Part shown: piece after piece, positions 1-8,713 of the stretch
Position numbering within the stretch: the first letter of the stretch is position 1
Layout: the number at the start of each line of letters is the position of its first letter
Assembly (NCBI RefSeq): GCF_017877055.1
Contig: NZ_JAGIPG010000001.1
Location: 1-64,000, forward strand
Length of the DNA: 64,000 nucleotides
Direction: 5' to 3'
From: Neorhizobium galegae
GTDB taxonomy: Bacteria > Pseudomonadota > Alphaproteobacteria > Rhizobiales > Rhizobiaceae
Notes under the pieces: generated by a model
The model's input: only the letters and a program-made list of their open reading frames with translations
Database searches by the model: none
What the model was told of the DNA's origin: nothing
Position numbers and translations under genes: made by a program

Positions 1-165
1 CCATTCTGCGACGGTCTGAAACGACACGTCGATCCCACGCTCGGCAAGCCGGTCTTCAACGTCGCGCAGGCTCAGCGGAAACCGATAATAGAGCCATACC
101 GCGAGCGCGATGATCTCGGCGGGAAAGCGGTGGCGTTTGTATTGGGCTGACGCATCTTTAGTCAT
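1..165 (-). mobile_element. IS6-family transposase, N-terminal part, cut by window edge
   Basis: Reading leftward from an ATG at 165, the first 55 codons give a protein beginning MTKDASAQYKRHRFPAEI and continuing through the stretch LYYRFPLSLRDVE and ERGIDVSFQTVAEW. This is the typical start of IS6-family DDE transposases, which carry out replicative transposition. The frame is open to the window edge, so completeness cannot be judged. I could not find a convincing terminal inverted repeat between 166 and 218. Confidence 0.85.
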
Positions 166-218
166 GCCGATAGACTATTGCCGCGATCCGCACCAGCCGG
201 TTAAGGCGACGCCTCCCT

Positions 219-1109
219 TCATTCTGGTTGGTGCCTACGGCTATGGATTTCCGCCAGAGCAAGCCCAGCTTCCCCGGCGACCGAATAGATGAGATACCGC
301 CTTCCATCTTCTTCGTAGACCGCCGGATCACGAAGCTGCCTGACAGGCTCATCTGCAGGACCAATCACCGATGGTTTGATTGGAAGTCGTCCGCCTTCCC
401 AATCCCGCTCTGGCCTAAGCAGGACCCTTGAGGGGCCTTCCCGCCATGTCAACCATTCACCGTTGAGCCGCACTTGAGCATACAGCAGGCACTCAGGAGC
501 AGCGCCTCGATCACTATAGACAACGTGAAGGACATTGTCTTCAACCCATACTGCCGAATGGCGCATATGACGCGTAAACAGCATAGGCCCAGCGCTAAAT
601 CCAGAGATCCCGTCAGATGACCGGTAAATCTGGCCTGGCATCGTAATTGCGTACACCCAAGGACCGTAAGTGAATAACCGGGCGTACGGGTTCATCAGAT
701 TGTCAGGTTGAGCTGTGAAGTGAATGCCATCAGGCGATACCGCCAAGCGTGTAAACTGGTTCTTGATCTCGTCGCCGCCGTGAAAAAACATGCGGAATTG
801 CTTTTTTTCATGATCGATGACGATCTCCGGGGACGCCAAATGGTGGGTGAAACCGGATTTCGAAAGCGGAAGTGTTCCGTCCTCGTAGATGATCCACGGG
901 CCTGTCAGACGATCTGCATATGCAAGGCGGATATGATCTCCTCGATGATGGGCAAAATAGAGATAGTAACGTCCCAGGGGGCGCTCTACCCAAGAAGGGA
1001 CCCTGATCAGGCTCGGTCCATTGATGTTAGTCCCGATCCGCGGCGACATGGCTGGCACGATGATGGGTCGGTCCAGAAGCCGCACCGCAATGAGTTCATT
1101 GTTCTCCAC
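219..1109 (-). CDS. GH43/GH32-like five-bladed beta-propeller protein
   Basis: The 296-residue product has no signal peptide. It shows repeated blade motifs of the GH43/GH32 superfamily: GPSLIRVP near residue 31, RYYLYFAHH near 47, HLASPEIVID followed by FRMFFHGG near 91-108, and LRDPAVYEEDGRRYLIY near the C terminus. Enzymes of this fold cleave or bind plant and microbial glycans, but the substrate cannot be read here and I did not assign the catalytic acids with confidence. The start is a GTG at 1109 with a GGGAGG ribosome-binding site six bases upstream. The gene stands alone between an IS fragment and a binding-protein gene on the other strand. It could be a non-catalytic sugar-binding relative. 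Confidence 0.65.
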   Translation of the reverse strand: MENNELIAVRLLDRPIIVPAMSPRIGTNINGPSLIRVPSWVERPLGRYYLYFAHHRGDHIRLAYADRLTGPWIIYEDGTLPLSKSGFTHHLASPEIVIDHEKKQFRMFFHGGDEIKNQFTRLAVSPDGIHFTAQPDNLMNPYARLFTYGPWVYAITMPGQIYRSSDGISGFSAGPMLFTRHMRHSAVWVEDNVLHVVYSDRGAAPECLLYAQVRLNGEWLTWREGPSRVLLRPERDWEGGRLPIKPSVIGPADEPVRQLRDPAVYEEDGRRYLIYSVAGEAGLALAEIHSRRHQPE

Positions 1110-1572
1110 GTCTTGCCTCCCAGTCTCGCGGTCAGGTTACCGGCTCGCCGTTCGGAGTAAACAGCCTTAGTGAGTGATACATCTTTCTCAAATCGGCAAA
1201 GCTGAGAGCTACCTCATCGACGACCTAGCTGGACTCGCATCCGGATCTTTCTGTCTTTGCGAAAGCACTCTCGGCATATTGCTGCCTTCTCGAAGCTGAC
1301 TGGCGTTCGTAAGATTGAGGTGCCGTAGACGACGCAGGCTCGGGAGGATGCCAAGAACGAGCGGAACCTGTCGGTGACAGAAACACCCGGAACTTGGAGA
1401 TCTGCGAGCGACGCTTCGTTCGCAAAATGGATCTCCGCAGAAGACCGATGGTTATGCCGACAATCCAGAAGCCGAGCTGGAAGAAACCGGCTGGAAGCAC
1501 CATCCAGATAAACAACCTGGCTGTCTGTCCTGTTGTTCAATCGTGCAGACGCATCATCTTGAGGAGGACGTG
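1110..1572. other. intergenic stretch without a supported gene
   Basis: Between the divergent GH43-like gene and the binding-protein gene there are about 460 bases. Minus-strand frames are open here for about 100 codons, but their translations match nothing I recognise and lack a clear ribosome-binding site. The stretch presumably holds the two divergent promoters. Confidence 0.5.
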
Positions 1573-2580
1573 ATGATTTCGAAAATGTTGAAAAGCTTTG
1601 CCCTGGCCAGCCTGGCCATAGGTTTGGCGGCTGTTGCCCATGCTCAACAACCCTGGGAGGATGTTGTCAACGCGGCGAAGAAGGAAGGAACTGTTACGCT
1701 CTACACGTCGCAGGTCGGTGTTCCTCAGCTTGACGAGATCTTGTCTGCATTCACGGACGAGTACGGGATCAAGGCGCTGAAGCTCGAACTTCGAGGGAGC
1801 GAGTTATTTGAGAAACTGCGTCTTGAACTGGCGACCAACCGAGGTGCCGCGGACATGTCCTTCAGCGGAGGCTCCGTGTCGCTTGAGGCGATGGGCGTGC
1901 TCGACAAACACGGTGCCATACCCAATGCAACTCGGCTAGCACCCGACTTTGCCGGGAACGAGCTGAGGCTGCCGATCTTTTCGCAAAGCATGGGTATCGT
2001 TGTCAATGCTTCAGTGCCAAAGGAGAAACGCCCGAAAAGCTGGGCGGATCTCGCGGATCCTGCTTGGAAGGGCAAGATCCTATCCGACGATTTTCGCTCC
2101 GTTGGAGGCGGCGGCCTGTTTTTTGCGGTAACGTACGACAAACTCGGCGAGGATTATCAAAAGCGCCTTGCTGAAAACAAGCCCGCCTTCACCCGTGAAA
2201 TTCGTGACAGTCCTCGTCGTGTCGCTCGCGGCGAGTACCCGATCTACATTCCCTTCATTCTTCCCGATACGCTGCTGAACAAGGGTTTGCCGCTTGAGGT
2301 CATTCTTCCGTCCGAGGGGCTTGTTTATGGAAACTTTGATGGAGCCGTTGTCAAGAACGCGCCACATCCCAATGCGGCCCGGGTGCTCTTGAATTTCTTC
2401 CTCTCCGACAAAGCCCAGCTCATTTACGCGGGCTCCGCACGGCGCCCGACGGTTACCGGTCTTGAGGATCGATATCCTGCTAACGTCAAAGACTTTCTGC
2501 AAGCTCCGTTGCTCGGCACGCAGGAGGACGCAACGGTTCGAGCCGAAATGCTCAAGCGTGCGACAGAAGTGTACAAATGA
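1573..2580 (+). CDS. extracellular solute-binding protein, iron(III)/Fbp type
   Basis: This 335-residue periplasmic protein begins with a signal peptide (MISKMLKSFALASLAIGLAA, cleavage likely after AHA near residue 24). The mature part fits the FbpA/IdiA-like family-1 binding proteins: AAKKEGTVTLYTS near the start, a MGIVVNASVP segment, then SWADLADPAWKGKI, which is a hallmark of the group. Such proteins deliver ferric iron or small organic ligands to an inner-membrane ABC permease. The ATG at 1573 was chosen over an upstream in-frame ATG at 1543 because a GAGGAGG site precedes it at the right spacing. No permease or ATPase gene follows; the next gene is an M28-like protein four bases downstream. 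Confidence 0.85.
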   Translation: MISKMLKSFALASLAIGLAAVAHAQQPWEDVVNAAKKEGTVTLYTSQVGVPQLDEILSAFTDEYGIKALKLELRGSELFEKLRLELATNRGAADMSFSGGSVSLEAMGVLDKHGAIPNATRLAPDFAGNELRLPIFSQSMGIVVNASVPKEKRPKSWADLADPAWKGKILSDDFRSVGGGGLFFAVTYDKLGEDYQKRLAENKPAFTREIRDSPRRVARGEYPIYIPFILPDTLLNKGLPLEVILPSEGLVYGNFDGAVVKNAPHPNAARVLLNFFLSDKAQLIYAGSARRPTVTGLEDRYPANVKDFLQAPLLGTQEDATVRAEMLKRATEVYK

Positions 2581-2584
2581 GGCA

Positions 2585-3790
2585 ATGCGAGTGATGCTGG
2601 ATGGCAATCGCTTGTGGGACGATCTACTCATCCACGCCGGCTTTGGGGACAAGGCGGCCGGCAGTGCCGGGGATCACGCGACAGCAAGCTGGATCGCTGG
2701 CGAGCTTTCCAAGGTCGGATATCAGACGGAGACGATAGCCGTTCCTGTGCCGACATTTCGGTCGCGTCGATGTGAGCTGGTAGGCCCAGGTTCCTCGGTC
2801 GAGGTCTACCCTCAGCCCGTTGTTTTCCCAACCCCGGATCACGGCGTGGAGGGGCGATTGGCGATGGTTCATGAGCTTTCTGACGCACGAACGGCGGCAG
2901 GCCGCATTGCCGTCATTCTGCTGCCTTATGGTCGTCATGCCGCGATCTGGACGTCAGTCGTTGGACCACTCTTGGAAGCGGTTACGAAAGCCGGCGCTCT
3001 GGCTGCCATCATTCTGCCGTTCGGTCCGACCGGTGAGATTATCGGCCTGAACTCTTATGCGGATCGGCCGTTCGTTCCGTTGCCCCTGGCCATTGGCCGT
3101 CCGCTTGATTTGCCTTGCTACGCGGCGATGGCTTCTGCCGGACAACCTGTAAGGCTCTACCTAACTGGAGACGTGGAAACAGGCGATAGTCCAACGTTGG
3201 TCGCGCGGATGGCTCGTGGCGATCGGTGGATTGTGTTGTCCACTCCTCGATCTGGTTTCTTCACATGCTCGGTCGAACGCGGGACTGGCACGGCAGGTTT
3301 TCTTGAGATCGCCCGGTGGCTGCCAAGAGCGTTTCCTGCGCACTCCTTGTTCTTGATGAACAGCGGAGCCCATGAGCTGAGGTTTGCGGGGACTCACGCG
3401 GTTTTGGACCTGGCGCCCGCACCCGATAAGACAGATGTTTGGGCACATTTTGGCGCGGGATTAGCTTCTCGCGCTCGAACAGAAATTCGCGGTGGTCGAA
3501 TGCTTGACGTTGCGGATTTCAACCGCATCTGCATGGTGACGCCGGCTTTGCACGAAGCGGCAAGGGCAGCTTTTGCAGGTTTGCCAGGACTGGACGATCC
3601 GCAGTGCGTATTATCGGAAGCGGGCGAATTGTCTACAATTGTTCAGAAAGGTTACAAGAAGGCTTTTGCCTGCTTAGGGGTCAACTGGAGCTGCCATACC
3701 AGGCTCGATCTTCCAACGGAGGTTTCACAGAGCCTACTCGTGCCGGCGATCGAAGCGCATCTTCGCTTGATAGAGGCGTCGTGCCTTTGA
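2585..3790 (+). CDS. M28 aminopeptidase-like protein with incomplete metal site
   Basis: The 401-residue product follows the binding protein by four bases and is probably cotranscribed. Its second half follows the plan of M28 metallopeptidases: GFFTCSVERGTGTAGFLEIARW, then LFLMNSGAHELRFAGTHAV, and near the C terminus CHTRLDLPTEVS. M28 enzymes bind two zinc ions. Here the terminal His of HTxxD and one Glu (in GAHEL) remain, but the first HxD motif is replaced by STPRSG, the bridging Asp position reads ERGTG, and the usual catalytic Glu of GAEEL is His. The protein is therefore likely not a standard aminopeptidase. No signal peptide is seen. The start at 2585 is preceded only by a weak TGAGG; an ATG at 2594 is an alternative. 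Confidence 0.6.
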   Translation: MRVMLDGNRLWDDLLIHAGFGDKAAGSAGDHATASWIAGELSKVGYQTETIAVPVPTFRSRRCELVGPGSSVEVYPQPVVFPTPDHGVEGRLAMVHELSDARTAAGRIAVILLPYGRHAAIWTSVVGPLLEAVTKAGALAAIILPFGPTGEIIGLNSYADRPFVPLPLAIGRPLDLPCYAAMASAGQPVRLYLTGDVETGDSPTLVARMARGDRWIVLSTPRSGFFTCSVERGTGTAGFLEIARWLPRAFPAHSLFLMNSGAHELRFAGTHAVLDLAPAPDKTDVWAHFGAGLASRARTEIRGGRMLDVADFNRICMVTPALHEAARAAFAGLPGLDDPQCVLSEAGELSTIVQKGYKKAFACLGVNWSCHTRLDLPTEVSQSLLVPAIEAHLRLIEASCL

Positions 3791-4182
3791 GCCACAATCA
3801 GGTTGAGCGTTAAGTTTACGATGCCGGCTGCCTATTTCGTCGCGGGGGAGATCCATTCGCTAGGTTCGGTGCCGTCCGCCGCAAGCGCCCAACATAGTCT
3901 GGCCCGAATTTCTTCGCCCAACTCCGGCTCATGATTGCCGACTAGCAGCCAAACACTTCAGCCCAGTTAACCTGACATCATCCGCAGGCGTCATGGCCCG
4001 TTTGAAGGGCGCCGCCCCCCAACCGAAGTCGACATTTAGAGTCGTTTGCGCAGGGGTTATTCGCATAGCGAATGATGAAGGGAAAAAACATTCATTTGAT
4101 AAATCGTAAGCGGCGGTCAATATCAGGGACCGTTTCATTCCGCGTGTTTTGGAGCGCATGCAGGACAAAAAAGGGGAACAAT
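3791..4182. other. promoter region of the dipeptide-type operon
   Basis: This stretch of about 390 bases contains no recognisable gene. Its right part becomes AT-rich and holds a perfect inverted repeat (4059-4073) listed separately. It should contain the promoter of the downstream transport operon. Confidence 0.5.
4059..4073. promoter_or_regulatory. perfect inverted repeat, operator candidate
   Basis: The 15-bp sequence ATTCGC-ATA-GCGAAT has perfect 6-bp arms. It lies 110 bases before the start of the dpp-type binding-protein gene. It matches 13 of 15 bases of the repeat at 19740-19754 (ATACGC-ATA-GCGTAT), and the one changed pair is symmetric. Such spacing suits a dimeric winged-helix repressor (MarR or IclR type). 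Confidence 0.5.
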
Positions 4183-5745
4183 ATGACTTTGAAAGTTTAT
4201 CTGTTTGCGCTAGCAAGTGCAGCGAGCCTGATTTCTCACCCAGTGGTTGGCAAAGACCTCACGATTGGCCTCAGCGGGACCGTTACTTCGCTCGACCCGC
4301 ATTTTTACAATGCCTCGCCTAATAACAGTATTGCAATGCAGGTATTTGACAGGCTTACCGAGCGCACGGCCGAAGGCCAACTGGTCGAAGGACTGGCGAC
4401 CAAGTGGGAAGCCGTTGAAGAAACTACATGGCGCTTTACGCTTCGCGAGGGCGTAAAATGGCACGATGGCGTGCCCTTCACTGCCGATGATGTCGTGTTC
4501 ACACTCGGGCGTGCGGGCAGCGTTCCCAATAGTCCCGGCGGCTTCGGCGGTTTCATGAGAAATATCGCCGCGATCAAGGCGGATGGTGATCTGGCGGTTG
4601 TCATCACCACGAAAGCGCCTGCGCCTACTCTTCCGGGGGAGCTCGCAAATATTGCGATCGTGTCTCGACACGCAGGCGAGGGTGCCGACACGGCGGACTA
4701 CAATTCTGGCAAGGCGGCCATCGGCACCGGCGCCTTTCGTTTCTCGACATTCAAGCAGGGCATCGAAGTAGCGCTTGAGCGCAATCCCAATTGGTGGGGC
4801 AAGAAGGTCGTCTGGGATCACGCAACCTATCGCATGATTTCCAGCGCAAGTGCCCGCACGACAGCAATTCTCGCTGGCGACGTCGACATTATCGATGCGC
4901 CGGCGGCCACAGATATCGCACGCTTCAAGTCTACCGAGAAACTGGCATTCGTCAGCACCCCCGGTCTGCGGGTGATTTATCTGGCGCCCACCACCTCTGG
5001 CGACGCCTGGAAGGGCAATGTGAAAGGTGCAAACGGAGAAGCGCTCGAGGTGAATCCTCTTGCCGACCCTCGCGTGCGCAATGCTCTTTCCGTGGCGATC
5101 AACCGCGAAGGCATCGTCGACAAGATCATGGAAGGCACCGCGACTGCCTCCGGGCAATGGCTGCCAAAGGGTGCCTTTTCCTATTCTGCCGACATCCAGC
5201 CGCCCAAACCTGAGCTTGCCGTTGCCAAGAAAATGCTTGCCGAAGCCGGGTTCCCGAATGGCTTTCAACTGACCGTTCACGTTCCCAACGATCGTTATCC
5301 CAATGCTCCGGCTGTCGTGCAGGCAGTGGCGCAGATGTGGACGAGGATCGGCGTGAAGACGAATGTGGAAGCCCTGCCGTGGACCACGTTTTCTTCTCGC
5401 AAATCGGAATTTGCCATGAAATTGCTCGGTCTTGGAAATGCGACCTATGATGCAAGTTCGATGCTGGTTAATGTCCTCGGCACGGTCGATCCGAAGCGCG
5501 GACTGGGTGCCTCCAATGATAGCGGATATTCCAATCCGGTCCTTGATGAGCGCGTCGCAAAGGCAATGACGATCTATGATGATAAGGCCCGCGAAGCAGC
5601 TCTGATCGAAGCGGTCAAGGTAGCGGTGAATGATGCTGCCATCATCCCGCTTTATCAGCAAAGCAATGCCTGGGTTACCCGCAAGGGACTGTCCTACGCT
5701 CCCCGTATTGACGAGCGTACGCTGGCCAAGGACGTTTCGGAGTAA
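4183..5745 (+). CDS. dipeptide/oligopeptide-type ABC binding protein (SBP family 5)
   Basis: The 520-residue protein starts with a signal peptide (MTLKVYLFALASAASLISHP, cleavage near VVG-KD). Family-5 motifs follow: TSLDPHFYN, VFDRLTE, WRFTLREGVKWHDGVPFTADDVVFTL, and a C-terminal VNDAAIIPLYQQSNAWVTRKGL. This family captures di- and oligopeptides, but also opines, nickel complexes and sugars, so the ligand is open. The ATG at 4183 follows an AGGGGAA site; an upstream in-frame ATG at 4072 would overlap the inverted repeat and spoil the signal peptide. It heads an operon with two permeases, two ATPases and a serine hydrolase, and is separated from the permease by a strong hairpin. Confidence 0.9.
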   Translation: MTLKVYLFALASAASLISHPVVGKDLTIGLSGTVTSLDPHFYNASPNNSIAMQVFDRLTERTAEGQLVEGLATKWEAVEETTWRFTLREGVKWHDGVPFTADDVVFTLGRAGSVPNSPGGFGGFMRNIAAIKADGDLAVVITTKAPAPTLPGELANIAIVSRHAGEGADTADYNSGKAAIGTGAFRFSTFKQGIEVALERNPNWWGKKVVWDHATYRMISSASARTTAILAGDVDIIDAPAATDIARFKSTEKLAFVSTPGLRVIYLAPTTSGDAWKGNVKGANGEALEVNPLADPRVRNALSVAINREGIVDKIMEGTATASGQWLPKGAFSYSADIQPPKPELAVAKKMLAEAGFPNGFQLTVHVPNDRYPNAPAVVQAVAQMWTRIGVKTNVEALPWTTFSSRKSEFAMKLLGLGNATYDASSMLVNVLGTVDPKRGLGASNDSGYSNPVLDERVAKAMTIYDDKAREAALIEAVKVAVNDAAIIPLYQQSNAWVTRKGLSYAPRIDERTLAKDVSE

Positions 5746-5754
5746 GATCTGTAG

Positions 5755-5787
5755 AAACTGGCCGGCGAATACACCGCCGGCCAGTTT
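5755..5787 (+). terminator. intercistronic hairpin after the binding-protein gene
   Basis: AAACTGGCCGGCG pairs perfectly with CGCCGGCCAGTTT over 13 bp with a 7-base loop. There is no long T-run after it. Between a binding-protein gene and its permease such a hairpin usually protects the upstream mRNA or gives partial termination, so that the binding protein is made in excess. Confidence 0.7.
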
Positions 5788-5869
5788 ACTCCCGTTACGG
5801 CCTATCGGACATCTCCCGCGCGCAGGAACGCTTGGGCGGCAGTCACATCATCAATAACAAGAGGGTATC

Positions 5870-6841
5870 ATGACCCTGTGGATTACCCAGCGGCTGTTGC
5901 AAGCGATGCTGGTCGCCCTGGCAATGGCCGTGATCGTTTTCATCGGCCTTCATCTGATAGGCAGTCCGATAGAAACGCTGCTGCCGCCGGAGGCGACTCA
6001 TGAGGACCGGCTTCGACTGATATCGGACCTCGGTCTTGATCGCCCTCTCTACGAGCAGTTCTTTCTGTTCCTGAAAGGTGTTCTGCAGGGCAATCTCGGG
6101 ATCAGTTATGTCTACAAGGAACCCGCCGTTGCGCTGATCCTGTCGCGCCTGCCTGCAACGCTGGAACTGGCCTTTGCTGCCGTTTTGCTGTCGCTCGTAT
6201 TCGGCGTTCCGCTTGGCCTCGCGGTCGGCTGGAAACCTGAGAGTTCCTTCTCGCGAATGGTCATGATCGGATCGATTTTCGGCTTCAGCCTGCCCGTCTT
6301 CTGGATCGCCATTCTGCTGATCATGATCTTCAGCGTCCAGCTTGGCTGGCTTCCCAGTTCAGGCCGCGGCGCGACCGAGACGATATTCGGCATACCCTGG
6401 TCGTTCGTGACGCTCGACGGTCTCCGGCACATGTTTCTGCCTGCCATCAGTCTTTCGCTTTTCAACATCTCCATGGTGACGCGCCTGACGGAGGCGGGTG
6501 TTCGCGAAGCAATGTCCAGCGAGTATGTGCGATTTGCCAAAGCCAAGGGTCTGTCTCCGCGGCGTATCCTCAGCGTTCATGTGCTCAAGAACGTCATGAT
6601 CCCCGTCGTGACCGTCGTCGGGCTCGATATCGGACAGACGATCGCGTTTTCAGTGGTGACCGAAACCATCTTTGCCTGGCCCGGTGTCGGTAAGATCATC
6701 ATCGACAGTATCGCAGCCCTCGATCGCCCGGTGATCGTTGCCTACCTCATGCTCGTGGTCATCATGTTCGTCGTCATCAATCTCATTGTGGATGTCACTT
6801 ACAGGTTGCTCGATCCACGTATCCGCCTTCAGGGAGAGTGA
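5870..6841 (+). CDS. dipeptide-type ABC permease, DppB-like
   Basis: The 323-residue inner-membrane protein begins with MTLWITQRLLQAMLVALAMA, the usual first helix of DppB/OppB permeases, and has about six hydrophobic segments. The ATPase-contact (EAA) loop is visible as EAGVREAMSSEYVRFAKAKG near residue 205. The ATG at 5870 follows GAGGG. It ends one base before the DppC-type gene, so the two subunits should be translated together and form the heterodimeric channel of the transporter. Confidence 0.9.
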   Translation: MTLWITQRLLQAMLVALAMAVIVFIGLHLIGSPIETLLPPEATHEDRLRLISDLGLDRPLYEQFFLFLKGVLQGNLGISYVYKEPAVALILSRLPATLELAFAAVLLSLVFGVPLGLAVGWKPESSFSRMVMIGSIFGFSLPVFWIAILLIMIFSVQLGWLPSSGRGATETIFGIPWSFVTLDGLRHMFLPAISLSLFNISMVTRLTEAGVREAMSSEYVRFAKAKGLSPRRILSVHVLKNVMIPVVTVVGLDIGQTIAFSVVTETIFAWPGVGKIIIDSIAALDRPVIVAYLMLVVIMFVVINLIVDVTYRLLDPRIRLQGE

Positions 6842-6842
6842 C

Positions 6843-7742
6843 GTGCAAGCTGTTCAGAGCCAAACGAAATTTCGATCCGGCATGCAGTTCATGCGGCAGT
6901 TCTCACGTTCGCCGCTCGCGCTCGTCGGTCTCTTCCTCATCATCCTGATCGTCCTGATGGCAATCTTTGCGCCGTTGCTGTCGCCACAAGATCCCTATGA
7001 CCTGATGCAACTGGACATCATGGACGGGCGCATGGCACCGGGGTCGGAAGCATCCGGCGGCTTTACCTTCGTGTTCGGGTCCGACGATCAGGGACGCGAC
7101 ATGCTTTCGGCCATTCTCTATGGTTTGAGAATTAGCTTGATCGTGGGGCTGGGCTCGGCAGCGCTGGCCTTCATCATCGGCACGGCGTTCGGACTGACCG
7201 CTGCTTATGTCGGAGGCAAAATCGAAACCGCCATGATGCGGATCGTCGATCTCCAGCTGTCCTTCCCGACCATTCTTTCGGCGCTTCTTATTCTCGCGCT
7301 GCTTGGCAAAAGCGTCGGCAACGTCGTTTTCGCAATCGTGCTCGTGGAATGGGCGACATATGCTCGCACGGCACGCGGGGCCGCTTTGACGGAACTTCGC
7401 CGCGAATACGTGGAAGCAGCGAGATCCTTGCGTCTGCCGCATAGAAATATTCTGTTTCGCCAGCTCCTGCCGAACTGTCTGTCCCCTCTCGTCGTGCTTC
7501 TGACCATGCAGGTAGCGCGTGCGATTACGCTTGAGGCCACGCTGAGCTTTCTTGGCCTCGGCGTCCCGGTCACCGAACCCTCGCTGGGGCTTCTGATTTC
7601 AAGCGGATACGAGTTCATACTATCTGGCACCTACTGGATCGCTCTTTTTCCGGGGATAGCGCTGCTTGTGACCATCTTTGCCATCAATCTCGTCGGGGAC
7701 CGTTTGCGTCAATTGCTCGATCCGAAGGCCGCACAGAGATGA
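6843..7742 (+). CDS. dipeptide-type ABC permease, DppC-like
   Basis: The 299-residue second permease subunit starts with a GTG at 6843, immediately after the DppB-type stop. A long N-terminal cytoplasmic piece precedes the first helix (LALVGLFLIILIVLMAIFAP). The family motif FGSDDQGRDMLS comes next, then the EAA loop ALTELRREYVEAARSLRLP near residue 180. The frame is open farther upstream, but that part lies inside the DppB-type gene. The stop overlaps the start of the ATPase gene by four bases (ATGA), which indicates translational coupling. Confidence 0.9.
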   Translation: MQAVQSQTKFRSGMQFMRQFSRSPLALVGLFLIILIVLMAIFAPLLSPQDPYDLMQLDIMDGRMAPGSEASGGFTFVFGSDDQGRDMLSAILYGLRISLIVGLGSAALAFIIGTAFGLTAAYVGGKIETAMMRIVDLQLSFPTILSALLILALLGKSVGNVVFAIVLVEWATYARTARGAALTELRREYVEAARSLRLPHRNILFRQLLPNCLSPLVVLLTMQVARAITLEATLSFLGLGVPVTEPSLGLLISSGYEFILSGTYWIALFPGIALLVTIFAINLVGDRLRQLLDPKAAQR

Positions 7743-8713
7743 CCGCTTTGCTTGAAATCAAGGGTTTGAAGACCGAGGTCGTTTCCGCAGACGGCAACGT
7801 TACCCTCATCGCCGACATCAATCTCAATCTTGCCGCTGGCGAAGTCATGGGGCTCGTCGGGGAATCCGGGTCTGGAAAATCCATTACCGGCTTGTCCATC
7901 ATGGGTTTGGTCGACAAACCTGCGCAGGTCACCGGTGGGCAGATCCTCTTCAAGGGCCAGGACCTGCGCAAACTCTCGGAAAGAGAGATCCGATCCATTC
8001 GCGGCAATCGCATTGCCATGATTTTTCAAGATCCAATGTCGACGCTTAATCCTGTTCTGCGCATAGACACGCAGATGATGGAAGTGGTCCATGCTCATGA
8101 AGCCATCAGCAAACAGGCTGCATGGGAGCGGGCGCGTGATGCCTTGGGAATGGTCGGCATCCCGAGCCCGGAGGAAAGGTTGCGCGCCTATCCTCACCAG
8201 TTCTCCGGTGGAATGCGCCAAAGAGTGGCAATCGCAATCGCGCTTCTCATGTCGCCGGAGCTGATCATCGCGGACGAACCGACAACGGCCCTCGATGTAA
8301 CGATCCAGGCGCAGATCCTGTCCATTGTCCAGAAACTTGCCCGGGACAGGGGAACGGCCCTGATCTGGATCACCCACGATCTGTCAGTCGTTGCCGGGCT
8401 GGCCGAAAAACTTTCAGTGATGTATGCCGGGCGTATTGCCGAGCAGGGCTTGACTGCCGATCTGCTTCGCCGCCCCATGCATCCCTATACCAACGGGTTG
8501 ATTGCGAGCCTTCCCGCCCATAACAAGCGCGGATCACGGCTCAAGCAAATATCGGGCACGACCCCATCCGTCGCGAATATGCCGAGAGGATGTGCGTTTC
8601 ATCCCCGGTGCGCATCAGCAACTCAGCTCTGTCTGAGCCCTCCGCCGCTGGAACCAGTCGAAGGGCGCCTTCTGCGCTGTTTTCATCCTGTCACGGAAGG
8701 AGCGCTATCGTGA
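7739..8713 (+). CDS. dipeptide-type ABC ATPase, DppD-like
   Basis: The 324-residue ATPase has a Walker A motif GESGSGKS at residues 41-48, the signature FSGGMRQR, Walker B LIIADEPTTALD, and the C-terminal oligopeptide-transport extension with Cys residues (CAFHPRCASATQLC). That extension carries an iron-sulfur or zinc-like cysteine set in this subfamily. It overlaps both neighbours by four bases, as expected for paired DppD and DppF subunits that drive uptake. Confidence 0.92.
   Translation: MTALLEIKGLKTEVVSADGNVTLIADINLNLAAGEVMGLVGESGSGKSITGLSIMGLVDKPAQVTGGQILFKGQDLRKLSEREIRSIRGNRIAMIFQDPMSTLNPVLRIDTQMMEVVHAHEAISKQAAWERARDALGMVGIPSPEERLRAYPHQFSGGMRQRVAIAIALLMSPELIIADEPTTALDVTIQAQILSIVQKLARDRGTALIWITHDLSVVAGLAEKLSVMYAGRIAEQGLTADLLRRPMHPYTNGLIASLPAHNKRGSRLKQISGTTPSVANMPRGCAFHPRCASATQLCLSPPPLEPVEGRLLRCFHPVTEGALS

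Noticed and set aside
1214..1540. Two overlapping minus-strand frames of about 100 codons in a gap
   Set aside because: No ribosome-binding site, no recognisable domain, and odd composition; not called as a gene.
4210..5661. Long open frame (483 codons) on the minus strand
   Set aside because: It is antisense to the dipeptide-type binding-protein gene, has no family resemblance, and is explained by codon bias in high-GC DNA.
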